This document shows, one piece after another, positions 10,080 through 20,243 of a stretch of 64,000 nucleotides of DNA. The notes under the pieces were generated by a model. The model was not told the origin of the DNA and did no database searches. It was given only the letters and a program-made list of their open reading frames with translations. The number at the start of each line of letters is the position of its first letter. Positions within the stretch are counted from its first letter, which is position 1. The stretch is taken from NCBI RefSeq assembly GCF_002575655.3, contig NC_053037.3, forward strand, positions 446,741,793-446,805,792, written 5' to 3'. This DNA comes from Aegilops tauschii subsp. strangulata (taxonomy: Eukaryota; Streptophyta; Magnoliopsida; Poales; Poaceae). Made by a program: the position numbers and the translations under genes.

Positions 10080-11120
10080 TCACTCATAATAATTGCAAGT
10101 AGGAGCAGCAAGCACATGTATATTATATCTATCAACATCATGTGTAATGGTATAAGGCAACCCATCAATATAATCCTTAATAAGGGTAAACTTCTCCGAT
10201 ATAGTGTAGTTGGGAGAATTCAAAAAGATAATAGGACTATCATGCTTGGGTGCAATAGCAATAATTTCATGTTTAACATATGTAACTATAGCAAGTTCAT
10301 CTCCATAAGCATAATTCATATTGGCATCATGGCCACAAGCATAGCAAGCATCATCATAAAGGGATATTTCAAGAGAATCAAGGGGATCGTAACAGTCATC
10401 ATAGCAATCATCCTTCGGTAAGCACGAAGGGAATTTAAACAATGTATGAGTTGAAGAGTTACTCTCATTAGAAGGTGGGCACGGGTAGCTAATCTGCTCT
10501 TCCTCTTTTTGGTCTTCGCTCACCTCATCATCTTTTTCATCTAATGAGCTCACAGTTTCATCAATTTCTTCTTCCATAGACTCCTGCAAAATATTAGTCT
10601 CTTCTTGGACAGCGGAGTAGTCCTCAATATATGGTTCAACATAGGCGTTAGAGGCATAATTATCATAGGAATATTTAAGTATGGCAAAATTTTCAGATTT
10701 GTAAAGAGTAGCATCATACGTTTCAATCAAAGAAGCAATTTCGTAAGCACCCTTAAAAGCAACAAATTCTTCAATTTGTTGCATATCATAGTAACTATAA
10801 ACACCTTTAGCATAAGAAGATACGATTCCATTATCACTAAACTCACATTGATAGGGAAGGTGTTTCTTAGGGTTTTCAGAACAACAAGTAATATCATATA
10901 TTTCACATAAATTCCAAGCATAGCATTGCAAACGATGAATTTGACCCAATAGAATTTTTCCTTTTTCAGATATTCGGTGTCGCACATAACAAGCATGCTC
11001 ATCTAAAGATTTGCCCTCAACTAAGCTAGTTGGGGTTTCAGCACGAGCACATAGGGATCGAAGATGATCCAAGTAAAAAGCTTCAGGAGTGTGATAGATT
11101 TTGAGTGGTTCTTTAACCAT
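10080..11120 (-). CDS. Athila-type element 5' ORF, acidic protein of unknown function
   Basis: An uninterrupted 346-residue frame starts MVKEPLKIYHTPEAF and lies about 150 bp downstream of the primer-binding site. It has an N-terminal globular-looking part, an acidic stretch (roughly residues 180-215, rich in Glu and Asp) and repeated DDCYD and DDACYACG segments. No nucleic-acid-binding knuckle or enzyme motif is visible. Related ORFs occur at this position in wheat Sabrina-like elements; their role is not known to me. It could be a non-structural accessory product, or a conserved leader ORF that is poorly expressed. Confidence 0.55.
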   Translation of the reverse strand: MVKEPLKIYHTPEAFYLDHLRSLCARAETPTSLVEGKSLDEHACYVRHRISEKGKILLGQIHRLQCYAWNLCEIYDITCCSENPKKHLPYQCEFSDNGIVSSYAKGVYSYYDMQQIEEFVAFKGAYEIASLIETYDATLYKSENFAILKYSYDNYASNAYVEPYIEDYSAVQEETNILQESMEEEIDETVSSLDEKDDEVSEDQKEEEQISYPCPPSNESNSSTHTLFKFPSCLPKDDCYDDCYDPLDSLEISLYDDACYACGHDANMNYAYGDELAIVTYVKHEIIAIAPKHDSPIIFLNSPNYTISEKFTLIKDYIDGLPYTITHDVDRYNIHVLAAPTCNYYE

Positions 11121-11265
11121 TGGTTCAGTGGGTACAACTAATTTTTTTGGTATTTTGCGTTCCTACCCATAACTAAAGATAGAAAACAACTAAGAACAGC
11201 AAATAAAAATTACTTAGTGATAAAGCAAACAAGCACACACGAGAATATTCACCCCACGCTATTGC

Positions 11266-11283
11266 TCCCCGGCAACGGCGCCA
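11266..11283 (-). other. Primer-binding site (tRNA-Asp) of the Athila-type element
   Basis: The minus strand reads TGGCGCCGTTGCCGGGGA, which is the complement of the plant tRNA-Asp 3' end as I recall it. It lies 11 bases inside the LTR end. Confidence 0.75.
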
Positions 11284-11294
11284 GAAAAAGGTCA

Positions 11295-12798
11295 TGATAA
11301 CCCACAAGTATAGGGGATCAATTGTAGCCTCTTTCGATAAGTAAGAGTGTTGAACCCAACGAGGAGCTAAAGGTAGAACAAATATTCCCTGAAGTTCTAT
11401 CGACCACCGATACAACTCTACGCACGCTTGACGTTAGCTTTACCGGAAACAAGTATGAAACTAGAAGTACTTTGTAGGTGTTTTTGGATAGGTTTGCAAG
11501 AAAGTAAAGAGCGAGTAAATAAAAGCTAGGGGCTGTTTAGATAAAGACACAACTAAACTAGTAAAGAGCTTTTTGTTACGAGAAAGTTATTTGTCCCTAG
11601 GCAATCGATAACTAGACCGGTAATCATTATTGCAATTTTATATGAGGGAGAGGCATAAGCTAACATAATTTCTCTACTTGGATCATATGCACTTATGATT
11701 GGAACTCTAGCAAGCATCCGCAACTACTAAAGATCATTAAGGTAAAACCCAACCATAGCATTAAAGCATCAAGTCCTCTTTATCCCATACGCAACAACCT
11801 ACTTACTCGAGTCTGTGCTTCTATCACTCACGCCACCCACCATAAGCAAATCATGAACATATTGCAACACCCTACAGCGGGAATCCCTCACGCTTGCGCG
11901 ACATGGAGAGCACCATAGGATAGCACCAATAGTAAAACATGCAACTCAAACAAATCTTGATCATCAAATAGCCCATAGGACAAAACATATCTACTCAAAC
12001 ATCATAGGATAGCCATACATCATTGGGAAATAATATATAGCGTTGAGCACCATGTTTAAGTAGAGATTACAGCGGGTAAGAGAGAGGTTACACCGCTGCA
12101 TAGAGGGGGGAAGAGTTGGTGATGATGGCGGTGAATTTGTTGGTGGAGATTGCGGTGATGATGATGGCCACGGCAGCGTTCCGGCGCCACCTGAAGAGAA
12201 GGGGAGAGGGGGCCCCTTCGTCTTCTTCTTCCTCGACCTCCTCCATAGATGGGAGAAGGGTTTCCCCTCTGGTCCTTGGCCTCCATGGCGTGGGAGGGGC
12301 GGGAGCCCCTCCGAGATTGGATCCGTCTCTCTGTCTCTCTCTGTTTCTGCGTCCTCCTCTGCTGCCCTTTCACCGTTTCGTATATATATGGAGATCCGTA
12401 ACTCCGATTGGACTGAAACCTTCGCCGTGATTTTTTTACCAAAAATTAGCTTTCTTGCGGCCGAAGAAGGGCAACAACCGCCTTACGGGTGGCCCACAAG
12501 GGTCAGGGGCGCGCCCCCCTGCCTCGTGGCCACCTCGGGCACCATTTCGCGTTGATCTTTCTCCCAGATTTTCCAAATATTCCAAAAAGAAGCTCCGTCC
12601 GTTTTTATCCCGTTTGGATTCCGTTTGATATGGATATTCTGCGAAACCAAAAACATGCAACAAACAGGAACTGGTACTGGGCACTGGATCAATATGTTAG
12701 TCCCAAAAATAGTATAAAAAGTTGCCAAAAAGTATATGAAAGTTGCATAATATTGGCATGGAACAATCAAAAATTATAGATACGACGGAGACGTATCA
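11295..12798 (-). repeat. Athila-type 5' LTR
   Basis: The LTR begins TGATACGTCTCCGTCG at 12798 and ends ATACTTGTGGGTTATCA at 11295 on the minus strand. A TATA-like run (tatatatatg at 12381-12390) lies upstream of a GC-rich segment. It shares both termini, but not most of the interior, with the LTR at 43475-44861. The two are therefore related subfamilies rather than a pair. Confidence 0.8.
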
Positions 12799-13984
12799 TG
12801 GGACGACCCCCCCCCCCGCCACCGCCTCGAAGTTGGGAAACTGACATCGTACGTATTGAACCAGGCTTGGAGTCGGGTACGGTGTTCGGTTTTTAATGTA
12901 GTTGGTGGCCCATCAAAGTTGTGCATTTGGGATTTAAACACATCATACACCATCGTACCCATACATATTTTCGGGCCGCATACAGTGTATACGGGGTCTT
13001 CTGATCGACTAGGTCTCCCTTGGGCGGTTTTTTGTGACGACACGGATATCTGTTGGCTCCCCGAGTGTATATATATCATCCCTTTGACCGATAATGAGGG
13101 GTATGTGAGTTGGCCATGAATGGATTCCTCCTAGTTCGTGTTAGGGCCGGTCACCTTCAAATGTTGGTCAACCAAAGCTCGAGCTCATGCGTTGTAAGGA
13201 TTCCCTCCCAGATGCTCGGATTGTCGGGTTCGACCTACATCAAACCCTGCGTATCTCGTCCTTAAATACCTTGCATTCATGGTTGTTGTCTGTATCAAGA
13301 GGTAGGCACCACATCTAAATTGTACATTATTCTATATTGAAAACACACATCCCCCTTCCCAATGTACATCATTTTGGGCCGCATGCAAGAGGTGCTGGTT
13401 TTGTGGTCCCTCTCGTGGGATTTTTATGATGGTTCCATCTATTTGCCCAAGCGGTTTATCGACAACACCAACTGTCATTTGACCAAACGATAGATTCATT
13501 GGTCCGTCTTATGGTTGGTCATGGCGACATGCATGTATGACCAAAGTATCGATCATTACGTGCATCCGCCCGCTGACACGAAGTGGGAGGTGGTGGGCCA
13601 AGCATCCTAGCTAGGTACGACATTATGTCATTATATATATCCTAGTTAGGTGGTTGTTAGGGTGCTTTCGGGTTTGCGAGGCAGGTGCCACCTAAGTTAT
13701 GCATTGTGTATTCAAAGTTTTAAACATCACCAATATTCGTACATATATTTGGCCAATTCCAGGTGGTTCTTGACTTCTCTCCCCTCTCATGGATCTTCAA
13801 CGAATCGCCCAACCGTGGGCCCACGGGGTCAAAGTTGTGCATTGCAATTTTGAACATCACAGACCACCCTTTTCACTCATATATATTTGGGCCACATGCT
13901 GGTCTGGCTGTCTTTTGACCCTCTCTAACATTATTTTTTGCTGCAAAGACTCTGATGAACCTCAACGGACAAGGGGTATAATAT
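12799..13984. other. Unassigned segment with four diverged internal repeats
   Basis: No coding gene is seen. A degenerate module (g-ttrtgcattg, then ttgaacatcac or similar, then catatatttgggccacatgctgg) recurs near 12915-12985, 13318-13395, 13690-13765 and 13832-13905. A 12-base C run sits at the left boundary. The segment leads directly into the 74-78 bp tandem repeats and may belong to the same DNA element. Confidence 0.4.
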
Positions 13985-14390
13985 CTTAACCGTGTGCGAT
14001 ACAAGTGCGATGGGAATCACCATGCCTGCGAAAGCGTGAGCAAATTAAGGTGGAGGTACTGGCTCAACCGTGTGCGATGCAAGTGCGCTGAAATCACCAC
14101 GACCGTGCAAGCGCGAGCAAATTAAGGTGGAGGTACTGGCTCAACCGTGTGCGATGCAAGTGCGCTGAAATCACCGTGACCGTGCAAGCACGAGCAAATT
14201 AAGGTGGAGGTACTGGCTCAACCGTGTGCGACGCAAGTGCGCTAAAATCACCACGACCGCGTAAGCGCGAGCAAAGGGTGGAAGTACTGGCTTAACCGTG
14301 TGCGATGCAAGTGCGCTGTAAAACCACCACCTGTGCAAGCTAAAGGCGGGTAAGATTATTTGGAAATTAGGACGAACCGTGTGCGATAGA
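13985..14390 (+). repeat. Tandem repeat, 74-78 bp unit, about five copies
   Basis: Units start with accgtgtgcgat at 13989, 14067, 14144, 14221 and 14295, giving spacings of 78, 77, 77 and 74. A lone core recurs near 14374. Each unit also holds aagtgcgctgaaatcacc and gtggaggtactggctc. Divergence increases outward from the central copies. Confidence 0.9.
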
Positions 14391-14886
14391 CCAGCTAGCT
14401 AGAAATATAAAAAACAAAATACCCGCCTTGAGCGTTGCAAAAATCGGCGGATCCGCGCCACTTTTCCTTATTATCATACACGCTTATTGTTATTGGACCG
14501 TGCACGATCTTGGGCACTCCCGCCTCGCATCAATTCCTTTACCCAACTTTTAGTAGCCACCGTACTTCAACCGTCGCCCACACTCCTCCAGCACCGACCT
14601 TATAGTAAAATTGCAGTAGCCGAGGCATTTGAACCATCGCCTACCTCGTCCACCACCATCTCCACCCACCATTACTAAAATTTTCAGTAGCCGCGGCGTA
14701 TCCTCAAACACCAACCCCCCTCCATAGTCCCCCACCCGCCCCTCCCCCCTCGAACCCTAGCTTGCGGCGGCCGCCGGCGCCGCCGCCAACCCCTGCCGGT
14801 CTGCTCGTTCCTCCTAGCTTAGATAATAAAGTTCAGGTTACCCAGCGATTCCCATATCGTTGCCCACTCCCCACCTGAGTTTTTAG

Positions 14887-15454
14887 ATGAGGCCTGCGGT
14901 ATCCCTCCCTGCCAGATCCACATCCCCTGCTCTAGAATGTCGCAGCCTAAGCTCGACCACGTATCCCGGGGAGCCCGACGAGCGTTCGGCCAAGAAGAGG
15001 TTTATCATGGCCTCTCCGGTGGATGTTGGCGAGGTGGCCGCCGTTCGCCCCGACCTGTCGATCCCGGAGCAACACGTCGCCGCGGAAGCCGACGAAGACG
15101 TTGACTACATTGCCATGCCGATGGCTTCATGTCAGCGAGCTAGCGTATTACTGTATCTCAGGAAAGCTGGCTACGACATCAAGCTCGTCACACCGATGGC
15201 TTCACGCGGGCCATGTCACAGGTTAAGTGGTCCATCCACAACCCCTCTGGTTCAACCGCCATCGATCTCTTCGATGGCCCTGCCGCTGATCTCCTCCGCA
15301 AGCGGTCAAGGATTTGCGAGCTTTATATGCCATCGAGCCCATTTTGTCATTTCTGAAGGACACGTTCTACGGCGGCGGCTTGGGATCCTCAATTGCCAAG
15401 TCAGATCTCATCAAACACGACCACGAGGAGGGCACCCATGAAGGTTCTTCCAAG
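14887..15454 (+). pseudogene. Gene-like 5' segment with disrupted frame, product unknown
   Basis: A CT-rich, leader-like region with 'cgaaccctagcttgcggcggcc' composition precedes an ATG at 14887. A second, better placed ATG at 15008 opens MASPVDVGEVAAVRPDLS. The plausible coding sense changes frame around 15150-15310: an in-phase segment LKDTFYGGGLGSSIAKSD appears in another frame and runs to a possible donor (caag|gtgaaa) at 15454. It may be the first exon of the gene ending in the B3 exon at 17120-17383, but exon phases do not join as they stand. Function is not recognised. Confidence 0.35.
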
Positions 15455-15719
15455 GTGAAACAACACATCTGTGACATCAGAGAGCACACCATGGGTCTGT
15501 GCTCTTCCAACTAGAAGGACCCCGTCCATGAAATGTGAGGCAACATTCTATCAGCAAATCTTAACTTTTCTAGCTTCCCAACCCGTACCCTTTGTTGTAG
15601 TAGCATTTGCCGTGCAGTGCTTTAACTATGCCGTGTTTAATTATTTCAGTTATGCAAAAATGTATTGTTCAATAGGTCTATGTGATGTTTAAATATGAAT
15701 TGTCCACTTCTATTTCACG

Positions 15720-16300
15720 AATGGCTATATTTGGTTGTCTATAGTAAGTAGATGCCTTGATTATCTGTATTTGGTTGTTAGGTTGGTTGGAGGGAGCATT
15801 TTTCTAGTTATCAAGCAGATGCCTTGTTTATCTATATTTGGTTCTTAGTTTGGTTGCAATGAGCGTTTGTCCAGTTATCAATCAGACGCCTTGTTTATAT
15901 GTATTTGGTTGTTAGGTTGCTTTTTTAGCACTTGTCCAGTTATCAAGCAGATGCCTTGTTTATCTGTATTTGGTTGTTAGGTTGCTTTTTTTAGCATTTG
16001 TGCAGTTATCAAGCAGATGCCTTGTTTATCTGTATTTGGTTGTTAGGTTGCTTTTTTAGCACTTGTCCAGTTATCAAGCAGATGGCTTGTTTATATGTAT
16101 TTGGTTGTTAGGTTGCTTTTTTTAGCATTTGTCCAGTTATCAAGCAGATGCCTTGTTTATCTTTATCTACTTGTTAGGTTGGTTGAAGTGAGCATTTGTC
16201 CAGTTTTCAAGCATATGCCCTATTTATCTGTATTTGCTTGTTAGGTTGGTTGCGGTCAGACTCTGTCCAGTTTTCAATGGCTATATTTGGTTGTTATACT
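15720..16300 (+). repeat. Minisatellite, about 65-67 bp unit, roughly eight copies
   Basis: The repeated module contains tatttggttgttaggttgc, a T-run, agcayttgtccagttatc and aagcagatgccttgtttatctg. Central copies (about 15900-16160) are almost identical and flanking ones diverge, consistent with local amplification. It lies in what would be an intron upstream of the B3 exons. Confidence 0.9.
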
Positions 16301-16713
16301 GGTCATTTATGCCTTGTTTATTTCAGTCATTCACAATGTGTTGTTCATTATGTGCAAGTCAGAAATGTGCCGCTCGACTACATCAATACCAGTTTGAACG
16401 GCTATATTTGGTTCCAGTTATTCCTGGTGTAGTTAACACGTGCCCTTTATTTCAGTTTTACACATTTATCTAGTGTGATGTTTAAGCATTACCTACGTTC
16501 TATCCATTTTCAACAATACCAGTTTGAATTGCAATATTTGATGGTTGTTAAGCCTGCTGTCGGTAACATTGCCTTCCATTTTAAATCTGCTTTAACAGCA
16601 TGCTGAAAACAACACATTCAAGCTATCATTTGGAGATGATGTTGTTTACCTTTGCTATATTTGTTTGATGTTAAGATTGCTGTACTTATCATGCCTTTCC
16701 ACTACTTATGCAG

Positions 16714-17383
16714 GACAACAATGGGAGTGGCCACCATTTTCTGCCAAGGTTAGCTTCATCCCTCGGCTTGTACTCCCCTCGTCGTTCCATAATGTAGTGC
16801 ATATAGATCCAGGCCGGGACACTTGTTAGCTTCTAATACTGACTTGTTGCTTGTAGGTACATATGCCCTTGGCAAGGATCCACGCATCGACCCTTTTTGC
16901 GTATGGGGCAATGAGATATTGATGAACAAGCATCAAGTGAGAAAACTGATAAGGATTATTAGCAAAAAGATATGAATGGTGGCAAGCAAATTATTTGTTT
17001 ATGCTCCATCCAACACAACAGTGAGCTGTAGGATGGTAACTACAGACTCTGCAGCCATCTCTTTTTACTGCCCATAATGAGTTGTTAGACAATAGTGTCT
17101 GAATCTTTTTCGTTCCCAGTGGTTCCCGAAGCAGTTCACTCAAGATTACCTCGCAAAGTACATGATTGGTGGACACGCAATGAAGGTTAAAGTATTTCAT
17201 CCAGACTACAATGAGCATCAAGAAGTACTAATGAAGACAGTGAAGGATGGACGGGCAACCATCACAAGGGGTTGGCCTAGAGTCGTGCGCGCATTACGCA
17301 TGGAGGAGGGCACATTATGGGCATTCCGCTTCACCTTCTCCACCAACCAGAATGTCTTTCGCCTCTCTCTTTACAGTCTTTAG
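16714..17383 (+). CDS. B3 DNA-binding-domain gene fragment, three exons
   Basis: Exons 16714-16748, 16857-16936 and 17120-17383 are bounded by cag| and ag| acceptors and |gt donors. From the ATG at 16721 they join in one continuous frame to the TAG at 17383. The last exon (88 codons) starts WFPKQFTQDYLAKYM and contains GRATITRGWPRVVRAL, then EEGTLWAFRF. This is the pattern of a plant B3 domain C-terminal half: GW-x-R-V, then a hydrophobic/Gly-Asp-like turn and a final strand. B3 proteins are nuclear transcription factors. The N-terminal part and start are uncertain; the piece may be a captured fragment within a DNA element, or a decayed resident gene. Confidence 0.62.
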
Positions 17384-17570
17384 TACAAATGTGGTTCATC
17401 ATTCTTTACTTGGTGCTTCTGTAGTTCTTCAGTATATGTACCTATGCATCAAATTATGGATTCGTGGTTGAACCTATATTTGTAATAAACATGGTTGGAT
17501 ATGAAATAAGTGATTGCCTACTTTCAAATTCAAAACATGTGATTTTTAAATTAGGGATTAATTAGGGATT

Positions 17571-17990
17571 ACACTGCACACGGTTGGCGAAAGCGAAACC
17601 TCTGCGATATACGTGGAGATCAGAAACGTTTCTAGGATCCACTACATGTGCGATCAATCTCCACTGCACACATGACTTTCTCTTGAAAACTGTTTGCGTT
17701 CGGCCACCTTGCGCAAACATTTACCACATAAAAAGTGTGTGTGATGGACAACCTTTGCCACACAGTTTCTTCTATGCACCGTATGTGATGCATTCAATAA
17801 GACAAACGATAAAATTATTAATATCGTGTGCAATGGCAACGCTATCACAAACGATTTTACGGGAAAAATTGTGTGTGATGTACCTGTGAACGGAAATGTT
17901 TTCCTTGGAGCAACCGTGTGGGATGTACATACGAACGAAAATGTTTAGCGGGGACTGACTGTGTGGGATGTACTTGCGAACGGAAACAAT
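17571..17990. repeat. Diverged subterminal-type repeats
   Basis: Short modules with cgtgtg(t/g)gatgtac and gcgaacggaaa recur near 17733, 17871, 17917 and 17959, with gatttt- or gtttgcg-type linkers. They share the gtgtgcgat core with 13985-14390. No reading frame of note. Confidence 0.6.
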
Positions 17991-18337
17991 TTCGCCTGTA
18001 TAATTGTATTTTTTTAGCTCTACTGTACGTATTTCCTTATTTGAGCGCTTGCCGGTCGCACGCGACCTCATTATGCCGAGCGTGTGTGCCAGAAGGGCAT
18101 ATCCCCGATGGTTTCTGGGTCGTGTGGGAGGGACCCCCCCTATTGCCCGCACTCACTTGGCGACGGTTCCAAATGCCGTCGCGGAAAGGGGTTAAAAACC
18201 GTTTGTATAGCACCGACGCGTCCAGTGCAAGAATCTTCTTTTTGCGAAGCACCGACCGATTCTCACAGCCTGTTCTTTTCTTGTTTTGATTGTGATTGTG
18301 GTTTCCTTTAGATTGTTTTTTGTTTGTCAGTTTATTG
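17991..18337. other. Intergenic stretch upstream of the two-exon frame
   Basis: No gene seen. The last 60 bases are T-rich (gattgttttttgtttgtcag), as expected for a leader or an intron end just before the ATG at 18338. Confidence 0.4.
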
Positions 18338-18756
18338 ATGGATCCTGTAGAGGTTGAGGAGATAGTCGCCGTTGAGAAGCAGTATTTCCCTTGCAAGGCG
18401 ATGGCCCCCGGAGGGATGGGATCCCCTGGTGAGCTGCACAAGGTAAAAAATGGCTTACCATAGTTGTGGTTTTTGATTATTTGTAGTGTGCTTGCTAATA
18501 TGTTAGGGTTGTGCAGGTGCCGGTGGACGCCCTTGATGATTCCGATGTATCGGTCCGTCCTATGGACAACGCCCCAGAGATCATTTTCGATGTCGCAGTC
18601 CGTCCTGTGGTCATCGCCCCGGAGATCGATTCCGATGCCGCTGTCCATCCTGTGGACATCGCCCCAGAGATCGATTCCCATGTCGCGGTCCGTCCTGTGG
18701 ACATCACCCCAGAGATCGATTCCCATGCCGCTGTCCGTGCTGTGGTCATTGCCTGA
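18338..18756 (+). CDS. Two-exon reading frame with 15-residue repeats, function unknown
   Basis: Exon 1 (18338-18442) encodes MDPVEVEEIVAVEKQYFPCK onward and ends in a good donor (aag|gtaaaa). Exon 2 (18517-18756) follows the acceptor gtgcag in the same phase and ends in TGA. The predicted 115-residue protein ends in about four and a half copies of a 15-residue repeat, with consensus VRPVDIAPEIDSHAA, encoded by 45-bp units. It is acidic and proline-rich with no recognised domain. In-phase splicing and a repeat length divisible by three favour coding. A noncoding repeat open by chance remains possible. Confidence 0.42.
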
Positions 18757-19261
18757 GAGATCGATGACAAGAAATAGTTGGTCGCGCTAATCCTTCAAGG
18801 TAGTTTGCATTGTGTTTAATTACCAGAACGATGCGTGTTATCAAACCATCTTAGGGCTAGTGCATTGTCTTGTGTGGGTTGTACTTGCTACTTTTGTTTG
18901 ATAGGGAATCATGCGAACCCTCTCCGAGTTATGGAAACAGATGTATCCTCACCAACTTTTGATGTAATATATGGCATGCTTAGATGTAAGTTTGAACCGT
19001 TTATCATATCAGCAGGGCTTGTTTGATGATTCTTGGTGTTAGTAGGCTAGCTACTGTGCGAGCTATAGTACTTGCAAAACACTCACCGAAGAGAGACGTT
19101 GGGGCTGATGAGCTCGTTGTATGCCTATAGGTCTGATCCGTCGTCGATCGGCCAATAGCCCAAGCTCCTAAAATTTTAGGATTAGCGATCGATCAGACAA
19201 TAGTCCACAATTATACATTAATTCACTTCAAACTCAAAGATTTGGTTCACGGATGCATTCA
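18757..19261. other. Intergenic segment, no clear gene
   Basis: A possible small exon-like piece (about 18905-18988, after an ag acceptor and before |gtaagt) could extend the preceding unit. It shows no recognisable domain. Otherwise nothing is seen. Confidence 0.35.
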
Positions 19262-19564
19262 GGCCTCATTTGGTTCATAGGGTAGGAAAATCGTAGCAAT
19301 AGGAAATTCATAGGAAATGTGATGACATGTATCTTAAATCCAATGAGTAGGAATAGGAAAGGAGATGCCCTTTGATTCACATCATAGGATTTTTGCATTG
19401 AGTCTAGGCTAATGTTTATTTTCCTATAAAATGTGGAGGATATAAACAATTCCTCCATAGGAATATGATTCCATTCCTATAAACCAAATGACTCTAAAGA
19501 ATTTTTCCTATAGAAATCCTATCCTATGAAATTCCTACAAGATTCCTCTAAACCAAAGGAGGCC
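19262..19564. mobile_element. MITE with 14-bp terminal inverted repeats, TSD TCA
   Basis: The ends ggcctcatttggtt and aaccaaaggaggcc are inverted repeats differing at one position, with a TCA duplication on both sides (19259-19261 and 19565-19567). The interior is AT-rich with inverted sub-repeats (ataggaaat, tcctatg). The size and 3-bp duplication suit a Harbinger-type MITE, but TCA is not the usual TWA, so the superfamily is uncertain. Confidence 0.8.
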
Positions 19565-19813
19565 TCACATTAATAGCCAGCAAAACTGGCACGTACTTGT
19601 AACATGCGTGAATGTGTAATTTTTTTGTTGGAAGCATGAATGTGTAGTGACGTCGTACTTTCAGAGTGGCTACAGAGAGTGTGTACATGTGCTAGAGGGG
19701 TTGTGGGATGGAGAGAGATCTAGAGAGAGATAAAGACCCTCTTTCTACTCCTAATCGTTAGATTGAGAAAGGATATTTTTTGAGAACACAAATCATAGCA
19801 GTATAGAGACGTA

Positions 19814-19870
19814 CTCCCTCCATTCCAGAATAGATGACTCAACTTTGTACTAACTTTGAAACAGAGGGAG
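19814..19870. mobile_element. Short Stowaway MITE
   Basis: ctccctccattcc at the left and gaaacagagggag at the right form terminal inverted repeats, flanked by TA on both sides (19812-19813 and 19871-19872). At 57 bp it is a minimal or internally deleted Stowaway (Mariner-type) copy. Confidence 0.85.
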
Positions 19871-19879
19871 TACAAATCC

Positions 19880-20243
19880 TAGGCGGGCTAGTTTGGCCTA
19901 GTGGGTTTCAGTGATATGACGCGCTATAGTGCCGTCCAATCTTTGCGTGTGGTAGAAGTATTGCGGATACAGTAAGTTTTCTTGAAGAAGTGGAATTCAA
20001 CGAAGTCATGATGGTTCCTTCGTCTAACCAACTTACAGTGGGAAAGGTTGGGCCTGCGCTACGATCGGGGTGGACCAGAATAATTTTGTGCATGGTAGGT
20101 GGACCAGAATGGTCAACGTCCCACATGTCGGCAAATGAAAGTATTCTTTCCAATATCGAGGACGAGCAACAAGTATTCATTGTTTATTTTTTTATGAAAG
20201 CTATTGTCTTCACTGTTACGACGGAGGAGTGTGAAACACGGCA
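19880..20243. repeat. Diverged direct repeat, copy A
   Basis: 19984-20243 matches 23908-24233 (for example aattcaacraagtcatgatggttccttcgtc, and ggaaaggttgggcctg), with insertions and deletions. The start (gtgatatgacgygctayagtg) and end (cgaaacacgg) also match 21012-21123. It is a dispersed low-copy repeat of unknown class. Confidence 0.75.

Larger units (their letters stand above)
9935..12798 (-). mobile_element. Truncated Athila-type Gypsy element (Sabrina/WHAM-like)
   Basis: A 5' LTR (11295-12798), a primer-binding site matching tRNA-Asp and one 5' ORF remain, in minus orientation. Everything after that ORF, including gag, pol and the 3' LTR, is absent; the element ends against the Fatima-like ORF at about 9935. 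The tRNA-Asp primer and LTR termini (TGATACGTCTCCG to GTGGGTTATCA) fit the Athila-type elements abundant in wheat. The abrupt junction suggests a deletion that removed both element interiors. Confidence 0.72.
13985..17990 (+). mobile_element. Putative non-autonomous DNA transposon (CACTA-like) carrying gene fragments
   Basis: Two blocks of subterminal-type repeats containing the core (a)ccgtgtg(c/g)gatg bracket this segment: tandem units at 13985-14390 and diverged units at 17571-17990. Repeat-rich subterminal regions around a short core are typical of CACTA and some Mutator-like elements. Between them lie a gene-like 5' region, a minisatellite and a spliced B3 domain fragment; no transposase is visible. 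I could not define terminal inverted repeats or a target duplication. Boundaries and class are therefore inference. Confidence 0.4.

Noticed and set aside
10011..10421. Plus-strand frame of 136 codons
   Set aside because: It is antisense to the clear 346-codon Athila-type ORF and has AT-rich, low-information translation.
13985..14390. CRISPR-like array
   Set aside because: The units are contiguous tandem repeats without unique spacers, in a plant nuclear context.
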